Shown: positions 1-12,424, counted from the stretch's first letter. The stretch is DNA of 64,000 nt from Phytoseiulus persimilis (GCA_037576195.1 CM075103.1:7130001-7194000); one strand, 5' to 3'. Numbers and translations: made by a program. The notes: generated by a model from the letters alone, not told the origin.

Positions 1-3000
1 AATACTGGAGATGTCAGGTACCGATTGATAATAAATCTGAATGAATTGAAATAAATATTTGTATCAATGAAGCAACAACTCTACATAATTCCTTTGAAAG
101 CATATCGAATTACGGCTGAGATCCATAGCTCCATCTGTGGTACACGGCGCTCGGTATCGCCTCCAACCTTGGATTGTGGTCGCTGGGCACGAATTCTTTG
201 ATTTCATACCAATCCATGGTTGTCCCGGCCACCCGGCTACAATGATGTTGCTTTGGGATATAATTTCCTGAACCTTTCTCCTTGTTGCTGACGAGTTTTC
301 CCATTGGCCAAAAGGACGTTTCATTCTATTTCCGGGCGGTCAAGGTCCGTCTGGGGTGGGGCATCGCTATGACCGAAATCGACTTGACAACCTCACCTCG
401 CCCAGTCTCGAAAACAGCGGTTTTCTGACAACGACGGACTATTTTGATTTGATTAAAACCAGAAGCCTCCACGTGTGTAGAGGTTCCATGTGTGTGTATG
501 AAAGTGCGCCGGCTTCTAATGACCCGCGGAGATCTGTCGTGTTTGGGTGGCGTCCGAAGCAGGAAGCAAAATTAGGAAAATGGTCAGCCAGGGCGGAGGG
601 CGTAGTGGCGGGCGATGGCTGTCCGTCCCGACAGCATCTTTGCGAAACTTACCGAGCATAACGAATTTTCGGTGAAGCGTGGACAGCGGTCGAAGGGATC
701 GAGTCCGGCGTCCGAGGGGATCTGCTCATGGAACCGCCTGCGGGAATGAGTGGAAAGCTGGAACACAGGGAACAGAGTCCCGGGTTCTGTGAGGAGGGCG
801 ATGAACCATATTTCCAAGAGCGAGGCTCCCAGTGAGATGGACCAGAGCATCCGGAAGATTCAGTATGTGCTCCTTGTTCGAGAGTAAGTTCCCTGGAAAA
901 ACGGCGGCGGCGCTAGAATTTATTCGAGTTGCTGTCAGTGGATGGAAGCAGTACCAGCGTTATCAACAAGCGCGAAGGAAAGCCGAGCATTTCCCTAAAC
1001 AGCACAAGGATAAACACACAGGCTTGGCTGGACCACTGGCGGCACACAATGTAGAGGCTTTGCGGAGTCCCGCGCACGCTGACCCGGGAACCAGCCACCC
1101 AGGGATCGTTAGAGCAGCCAGATCTCGAGAAGGCAATAAACTCCCAGAACAGATTTGAAAGTAAACTGAGAAAGAGTAGCATTCATTAACTGGTTTCGAT
1201 CGGTTTTACTGTGAGCATCGGGTCATGTACAAGGATGGAATGTTCCTTCGAGCGAGCGATAGCGGATTCGGCGGTCTCAAGAGATTCTTACAGATTAGCG
1301 GCGTTGCAGATCGAATTCCGAGGTTCGTTCTTTGACTGGAGAGTGATTCCCACCTAGGACCCTGAGGCTAGAGACGAAGTTCTCAAACTGTACGGAGCTG
1401 TCAAAACTCCAAACGGCTCTCGGAACTCAGATCCTCGAACTGGTAACTCCAAAGATAATGTTTCCTGGCAGTTCGGGTATGAAACATTTCTTCCGCGATT
1501 CGGTATTACCAGTAGATCAATTGATCCCGAAAACCGTTTGTCCGTTGATTGATTGATGATGTTCAACGAGTTACGCCCGAGCTCAAAGGCTGTACCCGTT
1601 GAGAGTTCTTTCATGCACTGACCGCCCGGCTTCGAGCTCGAGTGTTCGACGCAACCCAGGACTAGTATCGGGTTCACCCGACCTTAGGGCTCTGTGTTTG
1701 TGAGACCCATGCGACTTTCGGTCACTTGACTGCGCTTCCCGAGCGCTGGGTGTCGCCGTGCGCGATCCGGCGGCACAACTGGCTAGAAATGCACAGTCAT
1801 CATGTCATGACAAGTGAGCCGGCACTTGACATCCTCATGCTACTATGTGAGCATTCATGGCTGCTGGAATGACACGTTACAAGTTATTAGCTTCCGGCTT
1901 GGAGAAGAATGCATTGGTTGCTGTGACAAGATTATGACGCGCTCGCGATACTCGGTGTGAAGAACGGTCACTTTGCTCTGATCGCGGCACCGATGATGCG
2001 CAATGGGAAAGCGCCAAGTGAGTCCCTCAATTGGATCACAGGTCATGATCCAGCGATTGTCCTCAAGAGTGTGCGAAACCCCGCGAAGATAGGAATTCCT
2101 GTGATCAAATCGACACCGAGGAGGAACAGCTTCGCAAAATCCACAACAATGATCGCCAGCTTTGTTAGAGCGGCGGGTCGCAGGTGCTGTCTGGACACGA
2201 CTGTGTGGGCTTAGATGCCAACTACTTTCGAAGACAGGATACTTCTCCGACGCCACACGGAGCTCCTTGAACAATGATTGGAACGACTTGGAGCTCCAGA
2301 ATTTTCTCATTTGCTTTGGAACTGGAAAGCAATATTTCGGAATTCCCAGACACTCTCCGATGTTACGACACACTGTACATATTAAGGGGAAGAGGTCGAA
2401 ACGCTTCTTCGTTTTACGAGTCCGGCAGTAGAAACGAACTTCGCGGAAAAGAATTCTGTTGATCAGACGGCGGTGCAAAAGCTGCACTGTCGAGAGCCAT
2501 TCTGAGCGAGAATGAGGCAGCGTTTGACCTCGCGCTGTTCTCAAGGCTGCTGCCGCCGCAACTTCGGTATGCTCGAATATGAGCACCATTGAGTGACATT
2601 CGAATGAAATATTGCGATTCGATCAGCTACAGATGTAAAATCTCGGCTCCATGAGTGAAGTGTCGACGTTTTATCGAGATTTAGCCCCACTACTTGAAGA
2701 AAAATCGTGACAGAGAAGTTTCCGAGCAATCCAAAATTTTGAGAGCTACTCCTGAGTGGTTCGTGGTTCTCTTTCTGGTGGTCAATCGGGAAAGTCTAAC
2801 CCCGTCCAGGATGGTTGCATCAGGCGTTTCCGTTAACTCATTTAGTGAGTCTAACAGACAACGGTCGACGATGAGCATTGCTTCGTCAAGTGTCAGAGAG
2901 TCGTTGCGGAATTTTCGCAAATTGTGAATAACGACGCTGTTGGTCTTTACGGGAAGGTATCAGCGGACTAACGAATGTGATTGCGTTCGTAAAAAGGTGA

Positions 3001-3104
3001 TGGTCGGGGACTTCACAAATCATTAGAGCTCTCACCTCCTATTGAGTACAGAACCGGAGCTGACCGTCGAGTTTGGATGTCTTCCCAGATTGACTGCAGT
3101 TGAG
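1..3104. other. Left flank, no recognised gene
   Basis: No known family was recognised here. Open frames exist on both strands. The longest is a 244-codon minus-strand frame at 1855-2589 with no recognisable domain. A short minus-strand frame at 110-304 is weakly coding-like (Trp/Tyr-rich, ending near 110) and could be part of a gene lying to the left. A second coding-like minus-strand frame at 2690-2930 is listed separately. No RNA gene or transposase was seen. Confidence 0.5.
2690..2930 (-). CDS. Candidate exon of unknown gene
   Basis: This minus-strand frame ends at a stop just after a run of phenylalanines and contains a regular, charged stretch including DEAMLIVDRCLLDSL and ILDGVRLSR. 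The pattern of Leu-rich helix followed by LDGVRL-R loosely recalls the start of DUF1676 (Osiris-type) proteins, but the match is short and that family is best known from insects. The frame has no clear ATG; an in-frame TGA lies upstream of a possible acceptor near 2940. It may be an exon of a gene on this strand or chance. No function is assigned. Confidence 0.25.
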
Positions 3105-6100
3105 ATGCCTATGTTACCTAAGTGCTTCACTCTGCAACGCGGCGAGTACGATGCCAGAATCAGGAAAGGCAATGAAGTCGTCGTCGCGGATGCTCTCAAC
3201 GACATCTATGAATCGAAGATCCTCCCCATGGAGAAACATTACAACTATGAGGTGAGTGATATCGAACGAAAAGGTTTCTCCATCTTGTGCCGCGAGCTTC
3301 CCGGATTATTGAATTCCCGATGACGAGGTCGTGCATGCACGCTTTCCATGTTTGACAGCCCTTCCGATTTCGTTCTAGGACTTCTCTTCCACGCCGCTTG
3401 AGCCCGCATACTTTGAATCGAAGCCATTGGTTCTGCTCTTTGGAGAATACTCAACGGGAAAGACCTCTTTCATCCGATACATTCTGGGCAAGGAATACCC
3501 TGGAATGCGTATCGGGCCTGAACCCACGACTGACAACTTCATCGTGATAGAGCACGGAGAAGAGGAAGGAGTGATACCGGGTGAGTGCCTGTGTTATTCT
3601 GTTCGATCCGTTTCTCTTGAGTGAGCCCTCTCACGAATGTCTCCCGACTTTCATGACATCAGAGCGCGGGTTCCCAGAACTGGGTCGATTGTAGGCATCG
3701 ATGTATATGAATTTGTGGAGAGTTTCGAACCTGTGGAGGGAACCGATGAAGTGCCAGTTATCGGAAACTCACTGGTGAAGAAACGCCACACGTTCTTTAA
3801 TTAGTTTCAGTTATGAAATTTCAAATCAACGTAACTGGAACGCGTCACATACTTGACGAGTGAACCGTGACGCGGAGTTGGGTCCTGACCATTGTCAGCG
3901 CCTATTCTTCAAATTTTTCGGCTCCTGATCTTTGCACGCTTTATGAGTAGATAATGCTCGATCACTCGCGAACCATTTCACGCCACTCATGTATCCGAAT
4001 CGGTTAATGCCTGAATTCCTCTGCTCTCAGTGCAAGAATTCTCCATCAAACGAGCTATCATCCAATTCTCTCCTTTGTCTGTGATTCAATGGGTTTCCAT
4101 CAATGAATAATGCCTGAACATCGAGGTTCTAGTCCCTATTGACCGCGCGATTCCGCACAAAGGTAATGCAGCCGTGGTGGACAAGAACAAACAGTTCGGA
4201 ACGTTGGCTAGATTTGGAGGACAGTTCCTGAACCGCTTCCAATGTGCGACCGTGAAAAGTGAGATCTTAGAGAAGGTCACACTCGTTGACACACCTGGAA
4301 TCCTCTCGGGTGAGAAGGAGAGAGGTTACGACCTCACCGCGGTCCTCAGGTAAACTTTCGACTTTTTCACGAAACGGAGGCCATCATCAATCGTTATCTC
4401 CTTGTCCGTTGATCGCAGTCTCCACGCAGAAGTATCTTTCCAGATGGTTTGCTGAACGTTGCGATCGGATCATCTTATTATTCGATATTAATAAATTAGA
4501 CATTTCTGATGAACTCAAAGGTGCCATCGACATGGTGAAAGGTGAGATCGCCTGAGTCTAGTCCTGTCTACTGGATCTCATTTTGTCAAAACCTGTCTTG
4601 TTCCCAACCAGTTCTGGTCGATGTTTAGGTTACGAAGACAAAATTCGAATCGTCCTCAATAAGTCGGATACGGTCAACACTCAACAACTCATGCGGGTCT
4701 ACGGAGCGCTCATGTGGTCGCTAGGGAAAGTTAGTCAGAATTCTCTCCGAGTTTCTTTGAATGTGTTTTCGCTCTTGAACAGACGGTTTCCCCGTCGATG
4801 TGAACGATACACTGCCAGGAGGCTTTCTAACTCGTTCTGAATATGTGTCGTGGCAGGTCATGGCCACGCCGGAGGCTGCTCGAGTCTACATCGGGTCTTT
4901 TTGGGAGAACCCGTGGCGACATGAGGAAAACAGACACCTATTCGAAGACGAAGAAGCCGATTTGATCATCGATATCTATACATTGGCTCGAGACGCGGAT
5001 CTGCGCAAGTTGAACGACCTCGTTCGTCGTGCCAAAAATGTCCGTATCCACGCTCATCTCATGGCGGAGCTCCGGAGTCGTATGCCGACGCTTGGTTTAG
5101 GAGCCACGCGGAAGAAGAAGTGAGCTCATATTTCATGATCGAAAACGAACATCACGATCCCTCGACGTTCCATACCTCCTGCGCTGAAAAGCGTTTCTCT
5201 CATTCGCGGAGTTGTAATCCCGCGCGCAATGCCTAATGTTTCGTTTTGGATCCACAGAGTACTGATTCGAGACCTCGCGCTCATCTGCGAAAAATTATCC
5301 AAAGAGCACCAGATCCCCCCTGGAGATTTCCCGAATCTCAAAGATCTTCGACGTTATTTGAGCGAATTCAACTTTTCGAAGATCAAGCCGAAGAAGCAGA
5401 AATTTTTCGATCGACTCGAAGAAGTCCTGACCAAAGACATTGGCCGACTCGTCCCTCTGCTACCCGCACAAGAGAAAGAAGAGAGCGCCTCAGTTCGAGA
5501 GCTGGAACGACAAATGGTACTCAATAAGGTACAGTGCCGTACATCCGAGAGGACATCAAGGGCTAACCAAGTGAAGAAGGTCTCTATCGATCCGCCGAAA
5601 TCCAAGGAGGTCCTGGACTCGAATGCTCTCGGCAAGAAAATTAATGTCGAGAAGCAAAACACTCCTGGAACGCCGGGGCCGTCACTTCCACAGCAGCCAA
5701 CCGCGGGAAAGACTGCCGCGTCGATGCGAAAGAGAATAAAAGGATAGATTTTGATCGTTCTCCTCCGATTCAACGAGCGATTCATCGGCCTCTGATAGCG
5801 CTGCGGATTCAGTTTTTCAAGGTCGCAGTTCTACTCGGTTTCGTCGGCTTCTAGTGTAGTCCTCGAGGGATCAGATACAAATCGTTACGTTGAGCTGCTC
5901 AGTCTTATCGGTGTCATCAGCGACATAACGATACCTCGGAAACACTCCTCGAATCATCGAAAATCGGAGAATCTCTGACCGAATCTTCTTGCTCTCTGCA
6001 GGTCTGGACCGAGCGGATGTTGCTGCGAAGGCCCGCTCGAAATCGAGGCATTTCCACACACACGGTGTCAAGCGAGAAGCTTTCGGACACTTCGGGCGTC

Positions 6101-7282
6101 GAGTCAATCACCGATCATCGCTACCAGAAGATTTCGAGCCGCACAACTAGTCTGCGGACGCCCCTCGTCATCACTAAGGAGGATCTTAGTTCCGGCGCCA
6201 GTTCGAGTAGCGGCATGTCAACTCTCAAGAAGCAGACAGCACCCAGTCCGCATGTTGAGACACGGACAATAGTTACTCGAACTGAGTCAATCACTTCGCC
6301 AAGTGGGACAAAAACCATCAAAACCGAAACAACGTTGGCAACACCTGAAAAAACCGAAGTCAAAACCTCCGAAGCCACCGTCGTTGACGGGAAGACAGTC
6401 GAGGTGAAAGAGAACGTGCAAGTCAGGCCAGCCGATCCGCACCTATCGAGCTACCGCGATCATCCGGAGCCGAAAGTCGAAGCTCTCTATGCCACGATTG
6501 AGAAGAAGAAGAAAGACGATGTCTCTCAACCTCCGGCGGTCGAGGAAAAACGGTTTTCCTCAGATGTCAAGCCAGCCTCTATAACTGTGGAAGCTGACAC
6601 GGCAACGGAAAACAATGCGACAATGACGAGCGACTCTGATGAAGTGGAGAAGGAATCCGTGCGTCTGGGGGATCTGCAGAAAATTTCGGAAACGACAACG
6701 GAGAAGACCGAAGTTACTGTCGAGGAGAAAACCACAGTGATTTCCACAACTTCAACTGTCGCCAACGGAACCACACCGCACGCGAACGGAACCCCCGAAG
6801 AGCCAACAACCAGAAACGCAGAGGCCGCGAGCGAAAACGACCTACCGCTGAACATTCAAGAAAACGCGACAGAAAGTAAGGCTCCCCCTTCACCTCGACT
6901 CGTTAAGGAATGGATAGTCTGAGAGAACTCTTCCAAGGTTGGTCATTGCGCTGAGCAAGCCAGCTAGAACAGCAAAAGAGGTTTCTTTCCGAGATTTCGA
7001 GATCGAATCATGGATCGGGTATATCGTCCCGTTTTCTCGGATGTTTCAAGCGTTTGGACGGCTTTAGGAATCAACTTTGATTTCGTTTCAGCGGAAGAAT
7101 CGAAAATTTTGAATGTCTCGGCGTCGTCATACCCCGGAGCCAGTCGTGATGAGATGCGTCGTCAGTTTCTTTTCGGAGCGACCGAGAAGTCCGAGCCCTC
7201 CATCATCATCAAAGAGATGAAGGAAAGCTATGATCAGAGCTCCATCAAGGACTATGAAGGCATCATAAACGATGCTGAATGA
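3105..7282 (+). CDS. EHD-family dynamin-like ATPase lacking a C-terminal EH domain
   Basis: Coding exons, all GT-AG and phase-consistent: 3105-3251, 3379-3580, 4163-4349, 4444-4541, 4629-4729, 4857-5119, 5258-5528, 6002-6875 and 7092-7282, giving about 777 residues. The start is the first ATG in the first exon; an upstream acceptor near 3051 is an alternative. The nucleotide-binding motifs are clear: P-loop GEYSTGKT (about 71-78), switch region [15 protein letters not shown] (159) and NKSD (222-225). They are followed by EHD-type helical segments such as [22 protein letters not shown] and [13 protein letters not shown] proteins bind ATP, oligomerise on membranes and remodel endocytic tubules. 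Human EHD1-4 end in an EH domain; here a Thr/Glu/Ser/Lys-rich tail (about residues 424-777) replaces it. Reading through the seventh donor instead would stop at 5747, giving a protein of about 495 residues. Sarcalumenin, an EH-less relative, is an alternative label, but the P-loop region resembles EHD more. Confidence 0.85.
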
Positions 7283-7710
7283 TCATCGTCGGAAGACAAG
7301 GCGATCATTTTCTGTGTATTACAAGAGCTCGCTGAGAGATGAAATGACAAATATCCGACTGCTTGTGGCAGCTTAGGTGCATGATGACATTGGTGCTGAT
7401 CATGACTGAAGATGATGATGACAACGTTGTGCTACCGAAATCGAATAGCGTGACATCGTGTGTGGAGTTATCGCTGAAGTGGCTACGGAGTTCTATCTAG
7501 TCACAGTAAACCGAACCCTATTTCGTTTGCATTTGCATCTGTCTCCGGAGCTCGGTGAGCTGATAAGAGATAAGGACGTCAGCTAATTATGCGTGTTCGA
7601 TGTACAAGACACTTCCCTCGACCGGGGGAGATTTGCTGCGAGAAGCAAGGTCCGCGCGCTCGAGCCGAGCCCAAGAGACCTATACGCTACACTTGTCTTT
7701 CAAATTTGTA

Positions 7711-7716
7711 AATAAA
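7711..7716 (+). terminator. Poly(A) signal of the EHD-family gene
   Basis: A canonical AATAAA lies about 430 nt after the stop codon, in A/T-richer sequence. The stretch 7283-7735 is therefore read as the 3' untranslated region. Confidence 0.6.
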
Positions 7717-8504
7717 AACGAAAAGTAATTTCATTGATGTGGGCGGCAGAATTCGTCGCTGAGCATGTTGCGTGGGCCTCTACTCTGCGAAGGTCTGAAT
7801 TTGAATGTTCTGATCTGGTCGCCCAGCTTCAGGAAGAAACAGAAAAGTGGTGATGACTTCGTGAACTTGCTCTACTCTTTACCCTCCTGAGAAATTCACC
7901 GAAGTATACTGACTGAGAAAAGTTCATTGGAGCGCGGGAACATTGGTTAAGGTAAGAGGAGGTCTTCTCATTGCGCAGATGACAATCGAGCCAGAATCGA
8001 GCTCAGTTTTAATAACGCTCGTTGTTGTCCGGTTCCGTCTGAAGAAGTGGCGTTCGAGATCGGACCTCCTAGACTGGTGACAGAGACAGCCCGAAAAAAG
8101 TTTTGGGGCGATGAATGACCGCAGTTCCCGTCCTAGATAGGCACCCGTGTCGGGGCTCTTGTACTTTCAGGAAACGTCTGAGCGACGGTCTCATCGGGAA
8201 CCTGAGACTGCCATCAATTCCAACGTTGCAATCATCGACTTTGCGTGATAAGATAACGAGAGTAATCTCCGGTTATCAATTTATGGTATCCTACATTCCG
8301 TATGAAATCTCAGACTCAAGCTGGCTCTTGTTGGAATACGACTCGAAATGGGAAGAGTAGTCTCGATGAAAAGTGGGAAAAGAGCGCTCCATACGGACCG
8401 AACAGGCGGAAGGTTCCGCGGGCTCCGCGATAGCTTCAGTCGGTGACCCATGACTTAACACAACCCCGGCGTGTCTCAAGGAAGGGTCTCGACCATTAGT
8501 GGTC

Positions 8505-8970
8505 CCTTGGATTCTTCACTACTTTGACAAAATCTGATCAACTTTGGAGGCTCAAATCTCGGCTCCCAGATGGGGCAGTCACGGTGCCGATCGAGTTATT
8601 TTCTGGAGCTCAAGAAGAGAACTATCGAATGCCATAATGTCGTTCGAATCGAGAACGGACGCATGCCGGAATGATTTTCTCGCTCCAGAAAGGAGAACGG
8701 ATTTTTTTCGCATAAGCTTCAACTAACAGTGACCTCTCGATGCAGCGTGATCCCGGAGTGATCCCAGAGATCACCAAACGCTCACGTTTTCGCATTCGTT
8801 TCGAATCCATCGATTTGAAGGTATGCGTCCATCTTGCAATCCCAACGACGTTCGATAGTTCTCTTCTTGAGCTTTCCGAAAATAAATCGATCGGCGCTCT
8901 GATCTCCCTGGGAGCCGAAGTATGAGCTTTAAAGTTGATCAGTTTTGGTAAAAACTGCGGAAAATTCAAG
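8505..8970. repeat. Foldback (inverted-repeat) element
   Basis: The left arm (about 8505-8670) and right arm (about 8822-8970) are imperfect reverse complements around a spacer of about 150 bp. The strongest match is a 21-22-base identical block beginning GCTCAAGAAGAGAACTAT at about 8609 on the plus strand, found again in reverse complement near 8850-8872. Other shared blocks are CTGATCAACTTT, TCGGCTCCCAG, and GGACGCAT at the inner edges. Small indels separate the blocks, so the arms have diverged. There is no coding capacity, consistent with a foldback or MITE-like non-autonomous element. Target-site duplications were not established. Confidence 0.7.
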
Positions 8971-9056
8971 GTGCGGAAGGCGGAGACCCATTCGACGTTC
9001 CCTCCGGGGTGCCGCAGCCGTGAGCCGCCGGAGGGGAGGCATTTCCTCGTGGTCAC

Positions 9057-9285
9057 CGTACTTTGAAGGAGTTTCGCGCCAGTCTCAACATACTTTTCCC
9101 TCGATCAGACCATACTTTTCGGGTTCCACGCAGGGGAGGAATTATGCTCAAATCGATATCTGAATCTCCTTCAAGGACCCCGAAATTATGGCCAGATTGA
9201 CCCCGGAATAACCTCTAATGACCCCGAGAAGTATGGTCAGACCGAGGCGGAGTCATCACCGAAGTACGGTCAGAACGAGGAAAGG
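9057..9285. repeat. Degenerate 45-bp repeat cluster, inverted then direct
   Basis: Copies of a core resembling GAAGTATGGTCAGA occur on the plus strand near 9140, 9186, 9231 and 9264 (spacings of about 46, 45 and 33). Reverse-complement copies (GACCATACTTTTCGG and relatives) occur near 9057, 9089 and 9111. The same core with the same ~45-bp period occurs again at about 40655-40910, so this is a dispersed minisatellite family rather than a chance local repeat. Confidence 0.65.
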
Positions 9286-10315
9286 CATCGTTTGGCCTGA
9301 TCTGACACCTCTTGCCACACCACGCCGACTCTAGAGCGATCAATTCCTTCCCTGTTCTGTACCTCCGAGCTCCATGGCCCACTCGGCGACACTTGCCCCC
9401 ATTCTATCAGAAGCCTTTAATCAAAAAGTAGCTTCCGCCGTAGATGACCGGTTCTCGTGTGAGCTTTTTCAAATTTTCGCGCAGCGCGCTCCCTCGTGCA
9501 TCCGGCGGCGCTCATTCGGGTTCGCGGCGTTCGCTGGGATCACAGGTATCATCGCTCACTCGAGAGTCAACAAACACAACACCAGAATGGCGGAGGAGGT
9601 TTGTAGAATATTAACTTTTTCGTTTCCTCACGATACCACGATCCTCCCCAATGCATAGCCTATGCTCTAAGATCACAGCACGAACGAGGAAGGTATGGCG
9701 CTGACGCTGACCACTGTCATGGCGATCCGCTGTGTAATTCTAACGTGAGATCCACTTGGTGTTTGACAAGTAGGTTTACGGGAGAGAAACGGGAGTTTGA
9801 GTTCATGATCGGCGAATGAGTACTCGTGGGAAGTGTCTCGGGCTCCTTCGGAGATCAATTCCGCAGTGCAGCGATTCCCTCCACGATTCCGACTGAGGAA
9901 TCCTCTTTGGAGAATTTCCGCGCCAATTTCCCCCTCCTTGGAACGATCAGACGCCGGCTTCGAGAAATGTTTCGTCAACGTTCCTGGATCGAACCCGTAT
10001 CAAGAACTTCCGACCCTCGAAGATCAGTCGACGAGAGGACGTTTCTCAGAAGCGGAATCTTGGCTCATATTACGTTATCGTTTTACTAGAGCTTTCGAGA
10101 CTTGAGTCAACTGCGATTAAGCGTAGACTATATTGTGGAGTGCGTGTATGCCGATTCTGAGGAGAATCATTGGGCTGTTTGTCGCCGGCTTTACTGGTCC
10201 TTGAGCGCAGCTCTGGAAATCCTGAGATACTGCGAGGGTAACCGCCAAGAATCAGTTTGACTGCTCACGTGAAGGGACACACCGGTGCCAGTGGAAGCGT
10301 TTCACTGGAATTTCA

Positions 10316-12424
10316 ATGGCGTTCTTTCTCTCACAGCAAGCCGTTCCACCCAACCCCAGCGAAACCAGCAATGGTAAGCACATTAGTGATCGCCATTAGA
10401 AACTAATATAAGTGCAACAGTCACTGATCCGAGGAGAGGAGCGCTTGCGTCCCAGGGATTTGACTCCCGTAGTGTTCGATCGAGGTCTCTTCGGAAACGG
10501 CGTGGAAGCAATCCGTCGTGGTCGCTCAGGAACATTGAACTCACCCAGACTGATTCCCCAGGCAACGACAGCGATCAAGATTTCGAGCCCACGGCGGAAA
10601 TGATGGTCGATGATTTCGATGATGAAAGAACCATGGCTGAAGAAGAAGAGCTGGAGGGTGGGGACGAGGAGGAAGATGATGAGCTCCAACTCTTGAAGAA
10701 CGAGCAAGACATGCCCATCGACAAGCTCAAAGAGATGTTCGGTTATTGCGGCGAGCATCCACCTGCTCCGATCCCCCTCGGTTAGTGGTGTCATTGGATA
10801 GTCATTTGACGTTTCGCATACACGTGCCGTGCAATTCGCCACGGCAGTGAGTTCAGCAACTGACTCCCTTCTCTCGGTCTTAGCGAGCAGGCGGTCTTCC
10901 TCCGACGAGGAAACAGACGACGAACCGAGCAGTAATTCCAAAGGCGAGGACGCGAAGGACCTCGAAGACGATGGTGATGTCAAGGATGGCAAGGACAAAG
11001 AAATGAAAGACAAGAAAGAGTCCACACACAAATTACTGACAAGATCTTCGCGGACGGCTCAATTGCTCAGGTCCGTTCTGATCCTTGCTGCGACTCTGGA
11101 GGTCGATGTCGAGGGCTCGAGAGTGCCACGGTTTCTGAGTCACTCCGTCTCAGTCACGTGCTCATCGGTCCGTGGCTTCCTGTCAGTGATTCCTACATGA
11201 GTCATACGTTTATCCGTTTGCTGATTGCAGAGGAGGCTCTCAAGATTCGACCGACGACGAGGACGAGGATGAGTTCAATGATAGAGATGACAGACGGTGG
11301 AAGAAGACGATACAGGTCGGCTCCAGTTTCCAAGCTGATATTCCCGAATCTTTCGCCAAATACGACGACGTGTCTCCTTACGAGAACGAAGATATTCTCC
11401 AGTGGGAGCCGGACCATCTCGACGATCAGACCGTGGTGGACTACTATGACAAATGGTACAGAACCTAGAGGAGTCTTCGGATCCGAAGGGAAAAGTGGGA
11501 GGGGAACCGAAATTCTTACCCCAATCCATTGACTCGGCGTGTCTTAGAGATCCGGCGACTCGAATGGCAGTGATATCGGGCACACCTAATCTTGAATCTG
11601 AATAATGAGTGGAGGACGGCGAGATTCCAATCCGGCGATCCACCTCACCGCCCTCGTGTTGAGTGGAGCATTCACTTGACTTCTCCTCTCTGGAACAGGC
11701 AAGCAGCGGTCAACAAAGAACTCAACGGCGACGCCGAACCCCTACCGATGGGGAATCACGTTCGAGACGATGAGCGAGCTCTCTGGCTTCTGCAGCAATG
11801 CGGCTTCAGCGTTGAGGAAGCGCTACGGCGACAGAAGATCGGAGGACCACCCGGGGGGGCGGGGAGTTTTGTGAATGGTGATTGCGACATGACCCCGTGG
11901 AGCGAGGAAGAGTGCCGGAATTTCGAGGCTGGCCTTCGGCTCCACGGAAAAGACTTCTTCACCATCAAAACGAGCAAGCTGACGAGTAGATCCGTCAAGG
12001 AGCTCGTCAACTTCTACTACCTATGGAAGAAAACCGAGAGACACGACGTTTTCACGTCGAGGACCCGCTTGGAAAAGAAGAAATACGCTCTGCATCCTGG
12101 AACCACGTGAGTTTCCGTTTCAGTAACGGTCGTACACGTTTGGAGTGCTCAGCAGTTTCTCAGATCCTCACACCAGCCGTTTTCCGCAGGGACTATATGG
12201 ACAAGTTCCTAGACGAACAGGAAGCCCTGATCTCAAGGTCGTCGTCTCCGGGTGAAGGAACGAAAGGCACGACACCCAGCGGGAAGACGGAGTCCCCCGG
12301 AGGCAGCACAAACTCCTCGTCCGCTCTGCCAAGCGGCGGCGGTGGTGGCAACAACAACACGATCCAGGCATCGTCGGCTTCGATCCCCTCTCCGCAACCT
12401 ATTCCCACCCAACCTGTAACCTAA
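10316..12424 (+). CDS. MIER1: MIER1-like ELM2-SANT transcriptional corepressor
   Basis: Coding exons: 10316-10373, 10421-10780, 10884-11070, 11231-11455, 11699-12106 and 12190-12424, giving 490 residues, all phase-consistent. The N-terminal acidic block carries the family signature FEPTAEMMVDDFDDERT and DMPIDKL. The ELM2 domain begins around residue 229 (IQVGSSFQADIP), and the SANT domain at about 338-390 has TPWSEEECRNFEAGL, KDFFTIKTSKL and FYYLWKKTERHD. The family recruits class I histone deacetylases through ELM2-SANT and represses transcription in the nucleus. The tail after the SANT domain is Ser/Gly/Pro-rich and ends at 12424. The first intron would be only 47 nt but has a good donor (GTAAGC), an ACTAAT branch-site-like motif and a CAG acceptor, and it keeps the frame. 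The N-terminus before residue 90 is the least certain part. Confidence 0.9.

Larger units (their letters stand above)
7736..10315. other. Intergenic region between EHD-family gene and MIER1
   Basis: No recognised gene. It contains the foldback element at 8505-8970 and the 45-bp repeat cluster at 9057-9285. A 94-codon frame at 9374-9658 begins with an ATG in a fair context (CTCCATGG) and could be a first exon, ending at a possible GTTTGT donor near 9600, but nothing in it was recognised. Confidence 0.5.

Noticed and set aside
5111..5123. Stop codon after the Lys-rich end of the EHD exon, suggesting a truncated protein
   Set aside because: A GTGAGC donor at 5120 overlaps the stop, and splicing to 5258 gives the conserved EHD continuation in phase.
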